Assembly: GCA_907165275.2 (NCBI GenBank)
Contig: OU015660.1
Coordinates: 6,884,501-6,948,500 of the forward strand
DNA: 64,000 nucleotides
From: Zygaena filipendulae
Lineage: Eukaryota; Arthropoda; Insecta; Lepidoptera; Zygaenidae
Reading direction: 5' to 3'
Part shown: in pieces, positions 11,971-25,800 of the stretch
How the letters are laid out: every line of letters starts with the position of its first letter
Position numbering within the stretch: the first letter of the stretch is position 1
Translations under genes and position numbers: made by a program
The notes under the pieces: model-generated
Told to the model about the DNA's origin: nothing
The model's input: only the letters and a program-made list of their open reading frames with translations
Database searches by the model: none

Positions 11971-13604
11971 TTACAATATCCTTGTCACATTTATATGAAA
12001 TACCTACAATTTTCGGAATCAAAATTGACTTTTGAATACACCTAGATACAAGTCAGTGATAGAAAGAAGACGAAAGCTCGTTCTCGCTTGACAAAAGGCA
12101 GTAATTCAAATCATAAATGGATACCATGTTTTGAAGCCGTAGAGTAAAACCTTATACACCTACATGATGTGTATATACCTACTCGTACATATATGTGTGT
12201 CTATGTCTTTTCAAATTATTGCAAAGAGAATGTAATGGCTTAAAATCAAGAAATAGCGAAATCGGTTCTGTTAGAAAATGTGTTGCTTTTATAAGAGAAA
12301 ATGTCAGATTCACACATTTTATCGTCCCATTTATCTATCGCTGGTATATTAATCTATCTGTGTGTTGTCGGAAAATGTTTATCTTTTATACAAACTGGGG
12401 GCTAACTCTTGAAAATAATTTGAGTCTGATCCCGATTTTGATTTGACTTCAAATTGAAATCGTATTTGGAATCGTGTCAGTGTCTAAAGATGACGTTCGA
12501 CAAGTCAGTAAAAATAGATTGTTTTCGTTGAAAATTTAATGAAATCGAGAAATATGAGCGAAAAATTCGATACAGCTTCGATAGAGACGCGATCTCAGAG
12601 CTTCAAAACTAGCAAAATTTGATTCAGTTTCGATCCTGCGATCTCAATTAGATTCGAGCTTGATTGTGTTTTCGATTTGATCCTAACTTAATTGGGTCAA
12701 GAGTACCTAGGTATGACCCTTACTCGGTTGTGTCAAGAGTAAGCCAGCTGATCCCTGATGGTGAAACTTTTGTGAGGTACTAACTTAATTTAACGTCTGA
12801 CGTTTTTCCCTACCTTTGATTTTTGCGACTAGGTAGTATTTTCGTGTACTGAATTCTTATTAGGCAGCGTCGTCGACCGACAGCTACTAAAGTATTCTCA
12901 TGAGAAAACTAAAGGAATTTTATAGCCGCTCGTTCGTAGGTAAGGCACTGCGATTAGTTCAAATTATCGCTCTGGGAAACGGAGAATATTGTTTTGCTTT
13001 TTTTTCACACTTTTAAGTTAAAATATGCGTAAATAAAACGAAAACGTAAAATAAAAACAAAAAAAAAATGTGTAGGTAAGTCGGCAACTGGTGAGAGATT
13101 TTTTACTACAATATATTTTATGGTTTTTACGTGCAAAGTACTCTCGATTGTGACGGGAGATTAAACAAGCATCGATCGATGAGAAACTCCTTTTATAAGA
13201 ATTTTCTTTTATGTTATAGAGATGAGTACTATTCTTTATGAAATTTCGATTGCCGACGTCTTTCAATGTATATTAATAACGAAAATAAAGACTCACGCTA
13301 ATTTTGCAATATCCATAGGATGAAATGAGCTCTACGTCACATTCTAATATCTACCCAAACGAAATGATGTGTAACTATATACACCACATAGTTTTTTCCT
13401 CTCTTTCGTTTTGTGAATTTCGGAACTTCCTCGGGTACCTACTCTTGGATTCAGGATGAAAGTATTCGATATGTTATTCAGGGATCTGATTATATTATGA
13501 TACAGACGCTTTCTATTTGTCGAAGAACTTTTAGAATCCGGTTCAGTAGTTCTAGAGATTTTCCCCTAATTTTTTTTATTACTAAGTAACTCTCTTTGTT
13601 TCAG
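11971..13604. other. Region upstream of the peroxidase
   Basis: The peroxidase's 5'UTR exon and promoter may lie here or further upstream. I see no clear TATA/initiator pair, and a decayed R1-like stretch lies near 13410-13560. ORFs here show no protein family. Confidence 0.4.
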
Positions 13605-13613
13605 AAACCGAAT

Positions 13614-13819
13614 ATGGCTAAGTCAATAAAAGCATACCTCGTCCTACTAGTGTACGTATGTAGCACGTTTGCGAATGGTTACAATCATTTGCTGAGCTAC
13701 CCGGCTCAGGCGTTCCTACAGATGGTGGGTAATCAACCGGCGCAAACGCATGGTTCGGTATTCTCAAGTATCCTATCACCTGAATTTCCTCAATCCAGAA
13801 TGCCAGTAAACGGATTTGG
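13614..13819 (+). CDS. Peroxidase coding exon 1 (signal peptide)
   Basis: The exon body begins at 13605 after the acceptor TTTGTTTCAG; nine non-coding bases precede ATG 13614. It encodes residues 1-68 and two bases of Gly69. The donor is GTAAGT at 13820. The start is chosen because the hydrophobic signal core follows at once and the in-frame upstream codons lie in the intron. Confidence 0.88.
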
Positions 13820-16800
13820 GTAAGTAAAATCCAAGGTAATTACTTATACATATTTAAGATAATCTTAAAGTACCCATAGGGATTCAATATCCTGTACCAC
13901 CCAGACCAAATTACCCCCCATTTTGATAGAATCTTTGAATATTAATAATCAAATTAAAAATAAACATTTATTTTAGACAAAAACAATTTTTTTTTTTGTT
14001 TAGATTGAGACGTTCACAAATTAATTTTATTTATTTACGCACATTTGGTGTGGAGAATGGAACATATTTACAAAGAAAGACATAGGTAATTATATACATA
14101 AAATAAACAAATAATTAATATAAATTTATTCATTTATAATATTTACAAATCTTCCCAAAACTCCGGGAAATTAGACTATGATACTATTAGACTATTAGAA
14201 TATGGAATTTAACTAGATGTTATATTAGTGCAATAGAAATAGCATGTTTAGAACCCGTTCTAATATATCAAAACCAGGGACCAAGTTTAATACCAAAACC
14301 ATAACTACGTAGTTAGAATGGATATGATGGTATTTTAAATATACTGAGATGTATAATATTCTATTGAAGGTTAGTTAAAAAGGTGGTACCGAGCTTTAAA
14401 GTATTAGTATCTTGTTTTACGTAAAGACAGACAAGAAAAAAAAAACAATACTATTTCATTGAACATACAACAACATGTTACTGTAGGAAGTCAGAGTTGC
14501 TACAAGTAAAAAGGTTGCTTTTCCATGATTTATTGATTTCAGAAAAATAATATTTAAAAGATAAACAACGTTTCTTTAAACATACAATACTTTCGGGCTT
14601 GATTCTCCCTTATTGACTCCCTTTAACTTATACTTAAGTGTCATATCAGTAGTGTCCCAATTTTCAGAGTTTGCCCTTCTGTTTTTATAAAGGAACAGAC
14701 TGAAAACACTGTAACAATACCTACACGTATTAATGATGGCCCTAATGTCATAGTCATGTGATAATAAATCACTAGCACTGTAATTAATTTCCTCGTAACC
14801 TATTAGCAGTTAGTAAACTTAATTTGCACTTAGATTGACTAAAAGTTTGTGTATTAAAATAATTTTGTGTTGTAGAAAATTGCACCTTATCACAATGTAA
14901 ATAGTGTTTTCTGTTGCAAGTACCGATGTGTAATCTAACGCACTGGATAATATTATGTTCTCAGCAGATGGATGCCTTCACAGCGTGGAAGAACAGACCA
15001 AAGGTTACTTATCTGTTTTACTTACAACTTATTAACTTTTATACTTTAATAATAAGTAATTATTGATAACAATCTTATTTAATCAGACAACGTTACTACA
15101 TAAGATGTGGCAAAATTTTCTGCAAATATTTACAGGGCTTAGAGTATACGTTATAACAAACAAACAATAAACAGGATAAGTGACAAAATAGTATTATAAG
15201 TTCGGTAGAGAATATGAGGAAAATAAATTCATTGAAAAATATTACAACTACATTCACAAGGTATACAATAGACATAGCTCACTAATACGTATACAAGGCA
15301 CGCGCCACACACAGCATACGATGAATCTGCAGCTGATCAGCTCTATCGAGGTCATTGACCTTAAGATACCGGCGCGGGGCGATATGTGTGCAAGCGCTCC
15401 TTCACAGGTTGTTTTATTTTTTTTTGAATTTTTTTTTTAAATTTAAATTTTATTTTATGAACATGTTTATAACTTTTAACCCTGTAAATATATGCAGCTA
15501 ATTTTACAGTGTGGGTAACCTAAGTTAATTTTTCACTATTGATTGATGTTTGAGACATTCACTTTATTGTGTACATAAAAAACGTTTCGCACAGTTTCAC
15601 ACAGTTCAATTAACGCAAATCATAGAGACAGTAAATTATGTATATATGCGTCAGCTAAGTTGTCGCAATATTTGTATGTCTAAAAAGGGTGTAACTACTT
15701 TATTGAGCTGTCCAGTTGAGGTTCGAATACTGTTAAGGATAGGTGTAACTAATTTAAAGTAAAAAATTTAACACATTCGCGAATACACACAATATGAACT
15801 ATCAGCTCATAATTTATAATGATGATAATAAAATGCCTGATCAAAACAAGAAAACAAATTTAAAAAGTAGAGATTTTAATAGATTAGTGTTATCATAAGA
15901 TACTACGTGATTAGAAAAGTAGATTCGTTGATTTTGGTGGCAAACTAATAACAAATACATATACAGTCAGTCAGTAAAAACTTCTTAAAGAATCCGTGAC
16001 ATTTAGACTGGCCACGGCACCCAAGAAAACAATATTATAGTAGCATGTCTGAAACTACTAAATTATAACAGTTATAGTAGTTTATAAAACAGTTACTATT
16101 TTATAAACCATGTCCATAATGCTTAGAGTGATGCAACTGTCAAAAATATTACTTTCGTAAAAATTGGTAACTGTTAGTTATACCTACCTATAGACTTACC
16201 TACTTCAAAATAGTTTTGAGTATTATTAATAGCAGTTACGAATATATCGATTAGTCCAAACAATGCTACAAATAAAACAAAACTAGCATCGCCGAGAGTA
16301 GCTTTCTAACATGTTTTTCATTAAACCACACCATAAGTCCAAATACATTTATTCGTACTAAACAGTGCATAAAATCGATATCGTTTAATTTAGGATCCGA
16401 TTTTAGGTTCGCGGCTTCAGATTGAATATCAGTTTCAGAACAAACCATATCATATCTAACTTTAATTTTAATAACAGCAGATGTCTTTGATGATTAGGTA
16501 CATACTTCTGTTTAGAACTCTCCAATGGAAGCAAAGTAGTAGTAGTAGATATTATTATTTCAGATACATATAATTATCAGGTAATAGGTGACATATTATA
16601 GGTACATACATTATATTCTGTATTAGAAGAAGCTAACACAAGTAGTTATTGTCACTGTCAATAATAAAATGTATCTATTACATATAGACTTTTAAACGTT
16701 TTACAAAAAAACACAAGTTCTTTTGTGCTTATAACTGACCGCATGGCATGCTAATAATATGTAAAATACTTAACACAAATTAACACAATTAGACAAAAAC

Positions 16801-19800
16801 TCCATTTAGTGTTGCTTCAATCAAGATTAGCGCGAGAATTAAAATTGCTATTATTATACTTTCCAGAATTCTCTTTTTTTATTTTTATGAAAAAGTTATC
16901 ATTTGTATGCTGACAATAGGTTCAGAATTCTTGATATTTATTTGAAGTTGCTCAAATAAATCTGTTCTCAGGAGTACTTGTAATATAAAAGTTTGTACAT
17001 GCGTGAAATATTATCGAAGTCGTACTCAGTTAATATTGTATTCTGTATTCAGTTTCAGTAACCCTCCGCCGCCTCAGGGGTCGGGTTTGAGTCCCGCAGA
17101 ACAGAGCTGTGGAATAACCCCACCGTTTTGCACCAACACCCGCTACAGATCCATTGATGGCTCGTGCAACAATCTGGTGAAACCGACATGGGGCATAGCA
17201 CAATCACCTTATGGGCGATTACTTCCCGCTAATTATGGCGATGGTACGTTACCTATATTTTTTTACCCAGCTCTTAGACGGATTCATAAACCTTAACCAC
17301 ACTATCTCATTTTTAACCGACTTCCAAAAAATGGAGGAGGTTCTCAATTCGACTGTATGGAATACTTAATAATATTTGGAAAGTTCTTTTTTTTTGTTCG
17401 ATAGGGTATACTTTCAAGTTCCATTGTAAAGAAGTCAGAACTGATGATGGGCTCATGGAGAAATCGAGGAAACTCTTCAAATACTACAGGCACTGCACCT
17501 ATAGCGATTTGGGTGGATAAATTGTCACTTTATAAATTATTAACCAACCCACAAAGCGAAAAATAAATAAAAGTTTTGACAAAAAATTAAAATAGACTTC
17601 AAAACACACAAAAATGCAGTACACTAAAAAGTTAAAAATATCCTACGTATGTGCCTGTACCTACTGATCGTTTCAAAGTCGATGCCAAGGCCGCGGCTCG
17701 TGTCTGTGATGTGGTGGCAGCGGACTTAGTCTATCTATCTATTATTATATTTATTTATTAAGTATGTATATATTATATTTATTACCTATTTGGCTTGGCA
17801 CTGACTTCAAAAAAATGCTGTTAAAGACAAAAAAATGCCGTTTTTCCCTTTCTAATTTTTCAACTATGGGGTACAATTTTAGTGGAGAAATTCAATAAAA
17901 AAAACTTTTAACGAAGATTTTGATATTTAGTTTGAATACTTATTAAATGTTTCAAACAAACTTTATTATTATAATACATACATTAAAAATTAACTGTGAA
18001 AGTTTCTTTCATGTTCCGGAACCCGACAACCCTCTGTGGTCCGACACGTCCTTTTTAATTAAAGTTTTCTTGGTCGCCATGGATATTTCGTTAAATTATA
18101 AAATTGAACACAGTATTTTTAATTAATATTTATTTATTTAGGTACATCTAAAATATATTATTATAATAATTATTAAATTATTAATTACATTATTTCGACA
18201 CACCATAATATACACTAATGAATCAGCTATATTTTGTGGTAGGTTTAGTTATAGAAAAAATCGTCTTTACTAAGTATTTTAAATATCGTAGTTTAATTAC
18301 TTGCACATTTATATCCTGATTTGTTAACTTCAGCTGCGGAATACTTTTTTACGATATTCCAAATCGTTTTTATTTTTTTTATATACTCGTATGTATGTAG
18401 TTAGTATAAGTATCTAACAATTTGTCTGCCAGCCGGATCCTTTCCAAAGACGAATTTTCATCAATCATGTCTTTCAAGGATAAACAAAATTAATAATCGA
18501 GACATTTTCATTAGAAACATACCTATATGTAATAAATATTATTGATTATTGAGATTTAAAGAAATTATACCTATTGGTTGGTAAAATGGTTATACAGAAA
18601 ATCAGCGCCGAGACATTTTATCTTTTATGCTAAAATTGATCTTTTCAGAATTACTTACTAATACTTAAACTTTGATTATGATTTTTTGTGTTACCTATAA
18701 CTATATCTATACAAAATAGTTTTGCGAATTTTAGTGTAAATATGTATTAAATTTTTTCTCATAATGGCTATAAAATTTATAGTTATTTGTATTTAATGTT
18801 TTGGACACCTGAAACGCAATTAAAATGCCTACAACAAATCGCTATTAACATTATTATTTAGAGCCAGCAGTTCCTTACGGTTTCATCCGTGGTAATTTCG
18901 AAGTTCCCGCGGGAATTCGGAATACCCTAATAAAATTAAGCATCTATATATCTATACCTTTCATCCAATTCCCTTCAGCTGTTCTAGCGTGAGTGAGTGA
19001 GAGACACACATTCATCCATCCATCCATCGAAACTTTTACATTAGTAGGTATATACGCAGATTAGTATTGAAATATCATTATTATTTTAAATTCACAGGTG
19101 TGGATGCATTCCCGCGTTCATCTTCTGGCCAGCCGCTCGCGAATCCTCGCGATATCAGTCTGCGATTGTATCCCGACCGACAGCTGGTCGACCCGATATT
19201 CAACCTCAACGGCCAGCAGTGGGGTCAGATCGTGACCCATGACATGTCACTCACCGCTGGGGTCACACAATCTCGTAAGTTATTGTTAACATCCGTGATA
19301 ATGTTTTGTACGTTTGTACTTTCTTTAGTCTTTGCTCACAATAATTTTTATTAATATCGATCTCTTAAAGCTTACATTTGAATCAGTGTCAAATTTATTT
19401 AAAAAGTGCGAAAGTAAAAGGTAAGTTAGCTAGCTCTTACAAGGGTTAAACTAAACTACTAAAAACTATAGCGTCACCAGTTCCGATGACTCTTTGCTCG
19501 TGGTAAGGTTGAGTTGTCCGGTCAACCGGACAACCGGTAGTGGTAAGCGATGGCTGCTTGGCGAAATATTTAGACACACATATTGCTAAGAGACTACATA
19601 AATAAAACTTCGTACAGATGGGGAATACCAAGAGAATTAATTTTCTATAAATCATGATATTATTATAATACATCTACCTACTGGGTAGTTGAGATATAAA
19701 TTTCGTAAAGATTCCTGATAGATCTCTTTATTTACCGGCTGATGTTCTTTGACTGATATAGGATAATGTTTCGTCAATTAAAATTAAACGTTGATTAGTT

Positions 19801-22800
19801 GTTAATTTAAAAATAATAAGTAATTAATGCTATTTTCATATTTACCTAGTAAATATGAAAATAACATTGAATTCGATAGCCATACATAGTACCGCATTTA
19901 GTGCACGGCACGCCGAGTCATTGAATTTCAAGTGAGGTGGAAACAGCAGCGAAAATGCATATACGTAATTACGCGCCGCTCGATTGATCTTGTGGTTAAA
20001 TTTGAATAAATTAGGGCTCTATTTGCAATATCTCTTTATACAGTAAATAATTAATTACCATACAGATAGAGAGCCGTTGGTTTGTTGCGACGACAACGGC
20101 CAACTATCCCCGGACGCCAGCACAAATCCGTCGTGCGCGCCCATTCTAGTACCACCGACGGACCCCGTGCACGCGCCCCAAGGCACCACCTGTATGAACT
20201 TTGTGAGGACCAGCACCACTAGAGATCGAGGGTGCACGTCACCCAATGCACCTGCACAACCGGTAACTTTCGTATCTGTAGATAAATATAATAATAACAC
20301 TTCACAACACACAGATCTACTTGATCCCACACTAACCTATGTCGTCGAAGCCAAGCAAACGTATATACCTACTACATATTATTATATACAAATATGCCTA
20401 GGCTGGAAAGTGGAACCCTGCGTTCATCATAAAAAGTCAATTCTCACAGGTAATCGACCCCGGATCCCCTTGATTAGCGGTAGGCATGGAAGCCTACTGC
20501 GCCAATCGGGTCGTCGAAGATAAACACAGACCTGCATGTCTTCAGAGCAGCTAAACACACATTCCGAACAAAGCCTTCTCTAATTGCTTTTTCCTTCATT
20601 ACGCGCAGTGCTATGTACTCAAATGGTATGTGTGTGTGTGTGTCCCCTGAGAGCTATAAATTGGAATTTTTCAAGATCAGATTGAATTGGCATTTAATTT
20701 TTGACTGATGGACAAGTTTTATTATTTACGTATAATACAATGAACAGGTTAAAAGTTCCTATAGGTACTTAAAATTTTATTAGTGGAACACATAAAAATT
20801 AACATTAAACATAGCAGATAGGTGATGATAAAAAATTCTACATTAAAGGATATTTAATGTAGAATTTTTTATAATCGCATGAGCAACACTTTAATTTTAA
20901 TATATTATGTGAAACACTTTATTTTCTTCGAAAGAAAACACATGAATGGATTGGATGGAATGGATTAAATCAGAATTGCAGAACTTGAAATTTCTTTGGT
21001 ACAGCACAAATTTCTCACTATCTTCTCACAATGAGAAACTGAAAATTTTATTTACGGCAAAAACACTTTGAATGTGGTCGCTGCAGTTTCAGTTAGGTTC
21101 CATTTAGAAACCCTAAATATACATATCTGATATTTATACAACAACAAAAAGTTACAACAAAGTAACATTATGGTAAACCTATGGAATGATGTTACAACAA
21201 CAATTGAGAAGTTATGAGAAGTTTATTTCCCTAAAGTTTTATTCCTAAGTAGGTATATGTGTTTAATAAGACAGGTAACTACTTGTTTTATAAAACACCT
21301 TTACCATCAACTGATGTCCATGGGCGGTGGAAATCACTTACCATCAGGTGTACTGTACTTGCCCGTTTGCCCCCTATGACATAAAAAAAACTTTTTTGGA
21401 TATCTATATTTATATTGTTAATGCGAAATTAACTGTCTGTATGTCTGTCTGTTACCCTTTCATTCCTTTACTAAATAACCGATCATAATGAAATTTTTCG
21501 TACACATTGTAAAGAGTAAAGAAAAACACTTTTATCTTGGAATTCTCGCGGAAATTCTAAAATTAACGCCGTAAAAACTGCATGAAATTTTGCTTATTCA
21601 ATTGTATTTTTATGTATCAATTCTCACAGGCACTCCGAAATTAACGTGGGTAAAACCACGAGGAACAGCTGGTTCGAAATCAGAGTTTTGAACCGACTTC
21701 AAATAAGGAGATTCTATGTTTCGCAATCGGATTTGTTATGACTTTTTACATACTTACTTAATTTTAAAGTCACGAGAAACGTGAATGTAGAGCCGATGTT
21801 CTCCGCCGTTTCTCGTGGTCTTCTTGCATTCTCGCAAGATTCTCGCGACAATGTGGAGCGGGCTTTTCTACCTATACCTACTTCCTCTAATTATTATTAT
21901 ATTCTGAATTTATTTAGTTAAGTGAACTATATTATGTGATTCTTTTAAAGAAATAAATTTCTTAAACTGGAAATCGTTTTTTAGATATCAACCGTAACAG
22001 CGTACATGGATTTGTCATTGGTGTATGGCAACAGCATGGCGCAAGCTAATCCCATCAGGGCAGGCCAGGGAGGTCGTTTGTTGACCTTGGTGCGGGCAGG
22101 CAAGGAGTGGCCACCACAGGATCCCAACGTAACGGTCACCTGTGAATCGGCACAGTCACCAAATGAGCCATGTTATCTGACCGGTAATCAATTATTTGCT
22201 AAGAATATTGTGTAAAATAAATAAATTCCTTCAGGTCGAAAATGAACACTTTCCTAAAATGTCCACTTTCCTAAAACGTCCACTTTCCTAAAATGTCCAG
22301 TTCCCTAAAACGTCTACTTTCCTAAAATGTGTAGATACCTAGTTTTGTCTCTTCATGGTGGTTTAAAATCATAAAACTCGACGTACCTACCTACTATTCA
22401 TTTCCCATGGCTAATAGCCCAAAATCTTGCAGTCGTGATTGAGGCAGTCAGTTTGAGAACTTTTGTAATTAAAAAAAATCTAAATAGATGAATGAAAGGA
22501 ATAGTCTTTTCATGCCGCGACCGAAAGCAATTTATTGCTACTACCTACTCGTATTCTTAACATTTACAGCCTTAGAACGAATAAATTTTGAATAGATATC
22601 CGAATTTCTATCGGAAACCATATGTATGATGTTGTCTGGTATCACGTTAAATAAAAATTGCCAAGTAAAGATCCCAAAATTGGGCGTTCTCGAAGATGCT
22701 TATATAAGATATAAATAAGATTCTGGCAGGCGATGCGAAGAAATGATGAAGAAAAATACCCAAATACCGACAGCACCGTTGGTGTAGTCGTTACGAACCT

Positions 22801-25800
22801 AACATAATACACCAGGTGTCGCAGGTTCGATCCCCACATAAGAGTTTACCCTGAGTTTGTGTTATTATACGAATAGTGTGTATTTAGAAGAAAAACAATG
22901 TTAGTATTAACAGTAGTCTGACAGTCATAGTTCATGATCTACTTGAGTGAGCGCTGTGAGTTATTGGTCACACATTATTATTATTATTATAAAATTCAGT
23001 CTCCAACTTTATGAAGTTTGTTATGAAATCGAGTTGTTCAACAGGTGACATACGTGTAAATCAGAACTCGCAATTGACGGTACTCCAAGTGATATTGCTG
23101 CGAGAGCACAACCGTATCGCTGATAGCTTGGCGCTATTGAATCCGCAATGGAATGACGAAACCATTTTCCAGGAAGCGCGAAGAATACACATCGCGGAAA
23201 TTCAACACATCAATTATTATGAATACCTGCCTATATTACTTGGTAAGTGAAGTGAAAAAAAATCGGTCCGAGGAAAAAATACTCTTATCGGTCTCTGCTG
23301 ATTAGTGAAGGAAAACCTCTTTCTTTTTTGTCACATAGGTAGGTACTCAGTGAATTTTAACCATTCTAACACATAAAAAACCGCCACTACGACATTTTAT
23401 TAATTAATTATTGTTCTAAATACTGTACAACAAAACAATATTCTTTTTTTATAATTTCTTCACTGACATGAAACATTTACCGCCAAAAAAAATTCCGACG
23501 AGATATACTTTGTTTTTTAATTATTAGATTTTAATTTTCTAGGTCGTATTTTTTACTGTATTATATTATTTTGCAATATGACTTTTTGTAAGTAACGCAA
23601 TAATGTACTTTCTAATCTCATGACATTCGACGCACATTTATTTTGCAAAATAAAAACTGATTTATAATTGCCACAGCTACATGATGTATTCGACAGAAAA
23701 AAAACATAATATACATTTTAAATAACGAAGACATCGTTATTTTGTAGGTAGGTATTACTGTGGATTTTTTTCCAACAATGCTGGAAAGCTAAATATATAC
23801 CCATAAAAATCAGAAAGTAAATTATAGTTTAACAACTACATAATGGTAATTGGGTAGACGATCAATGGGTAGACGTCATGATTTTTACGATGTGCTCTGA
23901 TTTTTTAATATCCATATGGGAATAAAATAGTCAATACTGAACATTCGTGACTCAACGTTTCCGTCATGTGCCACAACATTCACAACCTAGTGTTTGTGAA
24001 AGTTTTTACTGTCATAATAATATTACGATTTCATAAAAAGCAACTGGATGTATTAAATCATCTACTGGAATTTACCGAGCGACCGATAACCAGTCATGAC
24101 AAACCTTATGAATAAAAGAAAAAACCGATCAAGAGCGAATCAGGCCCACGCAAGTGTATATGTCGGACCGTACAAAGTGAAGGGTTAAGTAGTGGGGAAG
24201 AACGTTCACTATTAAAACTCAATTATTATTAGAATAGGGATGTGGACTACTTTTGAAAATAAAAATTCTAATTAGTCCGTCAGTTAGAAAATAAAAAAAC
24301 AATAGACACGTATTTTTTGCTTTTTTAAATAAATTAAAATATACAGAGATAAAGCGCATTAAAGTTTAGGCGTGACGTCACTAACCGCTAAAACCGCCAT
24401 ACAAACTGTCAGAATAGTGACGTCACGCGAAATTTCAACTCAATATATCGCCGTTATTTTTTGATTACGTAAAAAAAGAAAAAATACGTGTCCAATATTT
24501 TTTAATAATCTACAAGACGGACTAAAAAAGAAAAATCAGCCAACATGCCCATCTGTTAGGTCCTATTACCGGAATTTCCAGTCAGATTCTAGTGACATCT
24601 ATTAAAAATTTTCATATTTCAAAAACCGCGACATAATTATCTCGTTAGAACAATTCCCATTTCCTTTGGAGTCACTTAAAAACTTTCTGTTTTTATTATT
24701 TTTAAGTTATCTATATCTACTTATTATGATGCTCAATAAAGTGTTTTCATTCATTCATTCATTTATCGTCGCAATTGAAAATTAGAAGAGGGTAACACAA
24801 AATGCTATACAGGTTATTTTTCCTACATTATGACCAGAAGTTTTATCTGTGGGTGATTATTATATTTTCGTAACCAGGTGTCGAGAATATGATAAAGAAC
24901 AAGCTCATATACCCGGGAGTGCAGGGATATGTTAACGATTACAACCCAAGCGTAGACCCCAGTATCCTCGTAGAGCACGCCACGGCCGCTTTCAGACATT
25001 TCCACACATTGATACGCGGATACTTACAGTAAGTAGAAATCTCTCTCTAATATCCATTTTTCTTGTTTAAAATATATGCCAAATATATTATTTGGAATCT
25101 AAAAAATCAATGTTAAAACTGATCAGATCAGTAGAATCTGAATCAGTACCCATTTTATAGAATTTGCAATGAAAATCGTTTGTTCTTATTCAAATAATTG
25201 CATTTTCGCTTACATACTTTTACTAAAATTTTATTATTTACAACTCCAAAGTAGCCAGCCTAATTTACTTCTTATAACATCAGCTAATTAGCAGTGAAAG
25301 TCCTGTCAAAATCGGGCCAACCGTTCCGCGAGTCACCCGTGCGAGTTTCGGAATTTCCACAGGAACTCCAAACTTCTTTCATAAGAACCTTCTCCTTACA
25401 ATAAACAAACACAACAAAAAAGAGTTAGCAAAATTAGTCTAGCCGTTCACGCGTGATGCCGTGACCAACGGAAATAGTAGGTATATAAACTAGAAAATTT
25501 TAGAATTACTTAAAAACTTTTTAGGAACCAACATAAGTCATTGACAAAAGTCACACTCACAGCTTTAGCGCCGCTTCAAACCTTAGAACTCCCTTAGAAC
25601 TTTTTGTCGACCTTTTGTTACTTTCACTTCCCGCGTATGTATACACATTACACATCCGTATAATGTGATACATACACGTACTTGTTTGTTGTTTTTTCTT
25701 TCAATGTCAGTTTTATTATATAGACTTAGAGAAGTTATTCAGCGAACAGCGAATGAATGTTAATTTTGAATAGTAATTAACATTCATTCATCATCTTCTT

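Noticed and set aside
20055..20330. 91-residue - strand ORF
   Set aside because: It is antisense to peroxidase exon 4, whose + frame fits the family and splice phases.
22772..22846. A tRNA gene
   Set aside because: A and B boxes are present but the cloverleaf stems do not pair, and the sequence continues as a repeat. It was called as a SINE.
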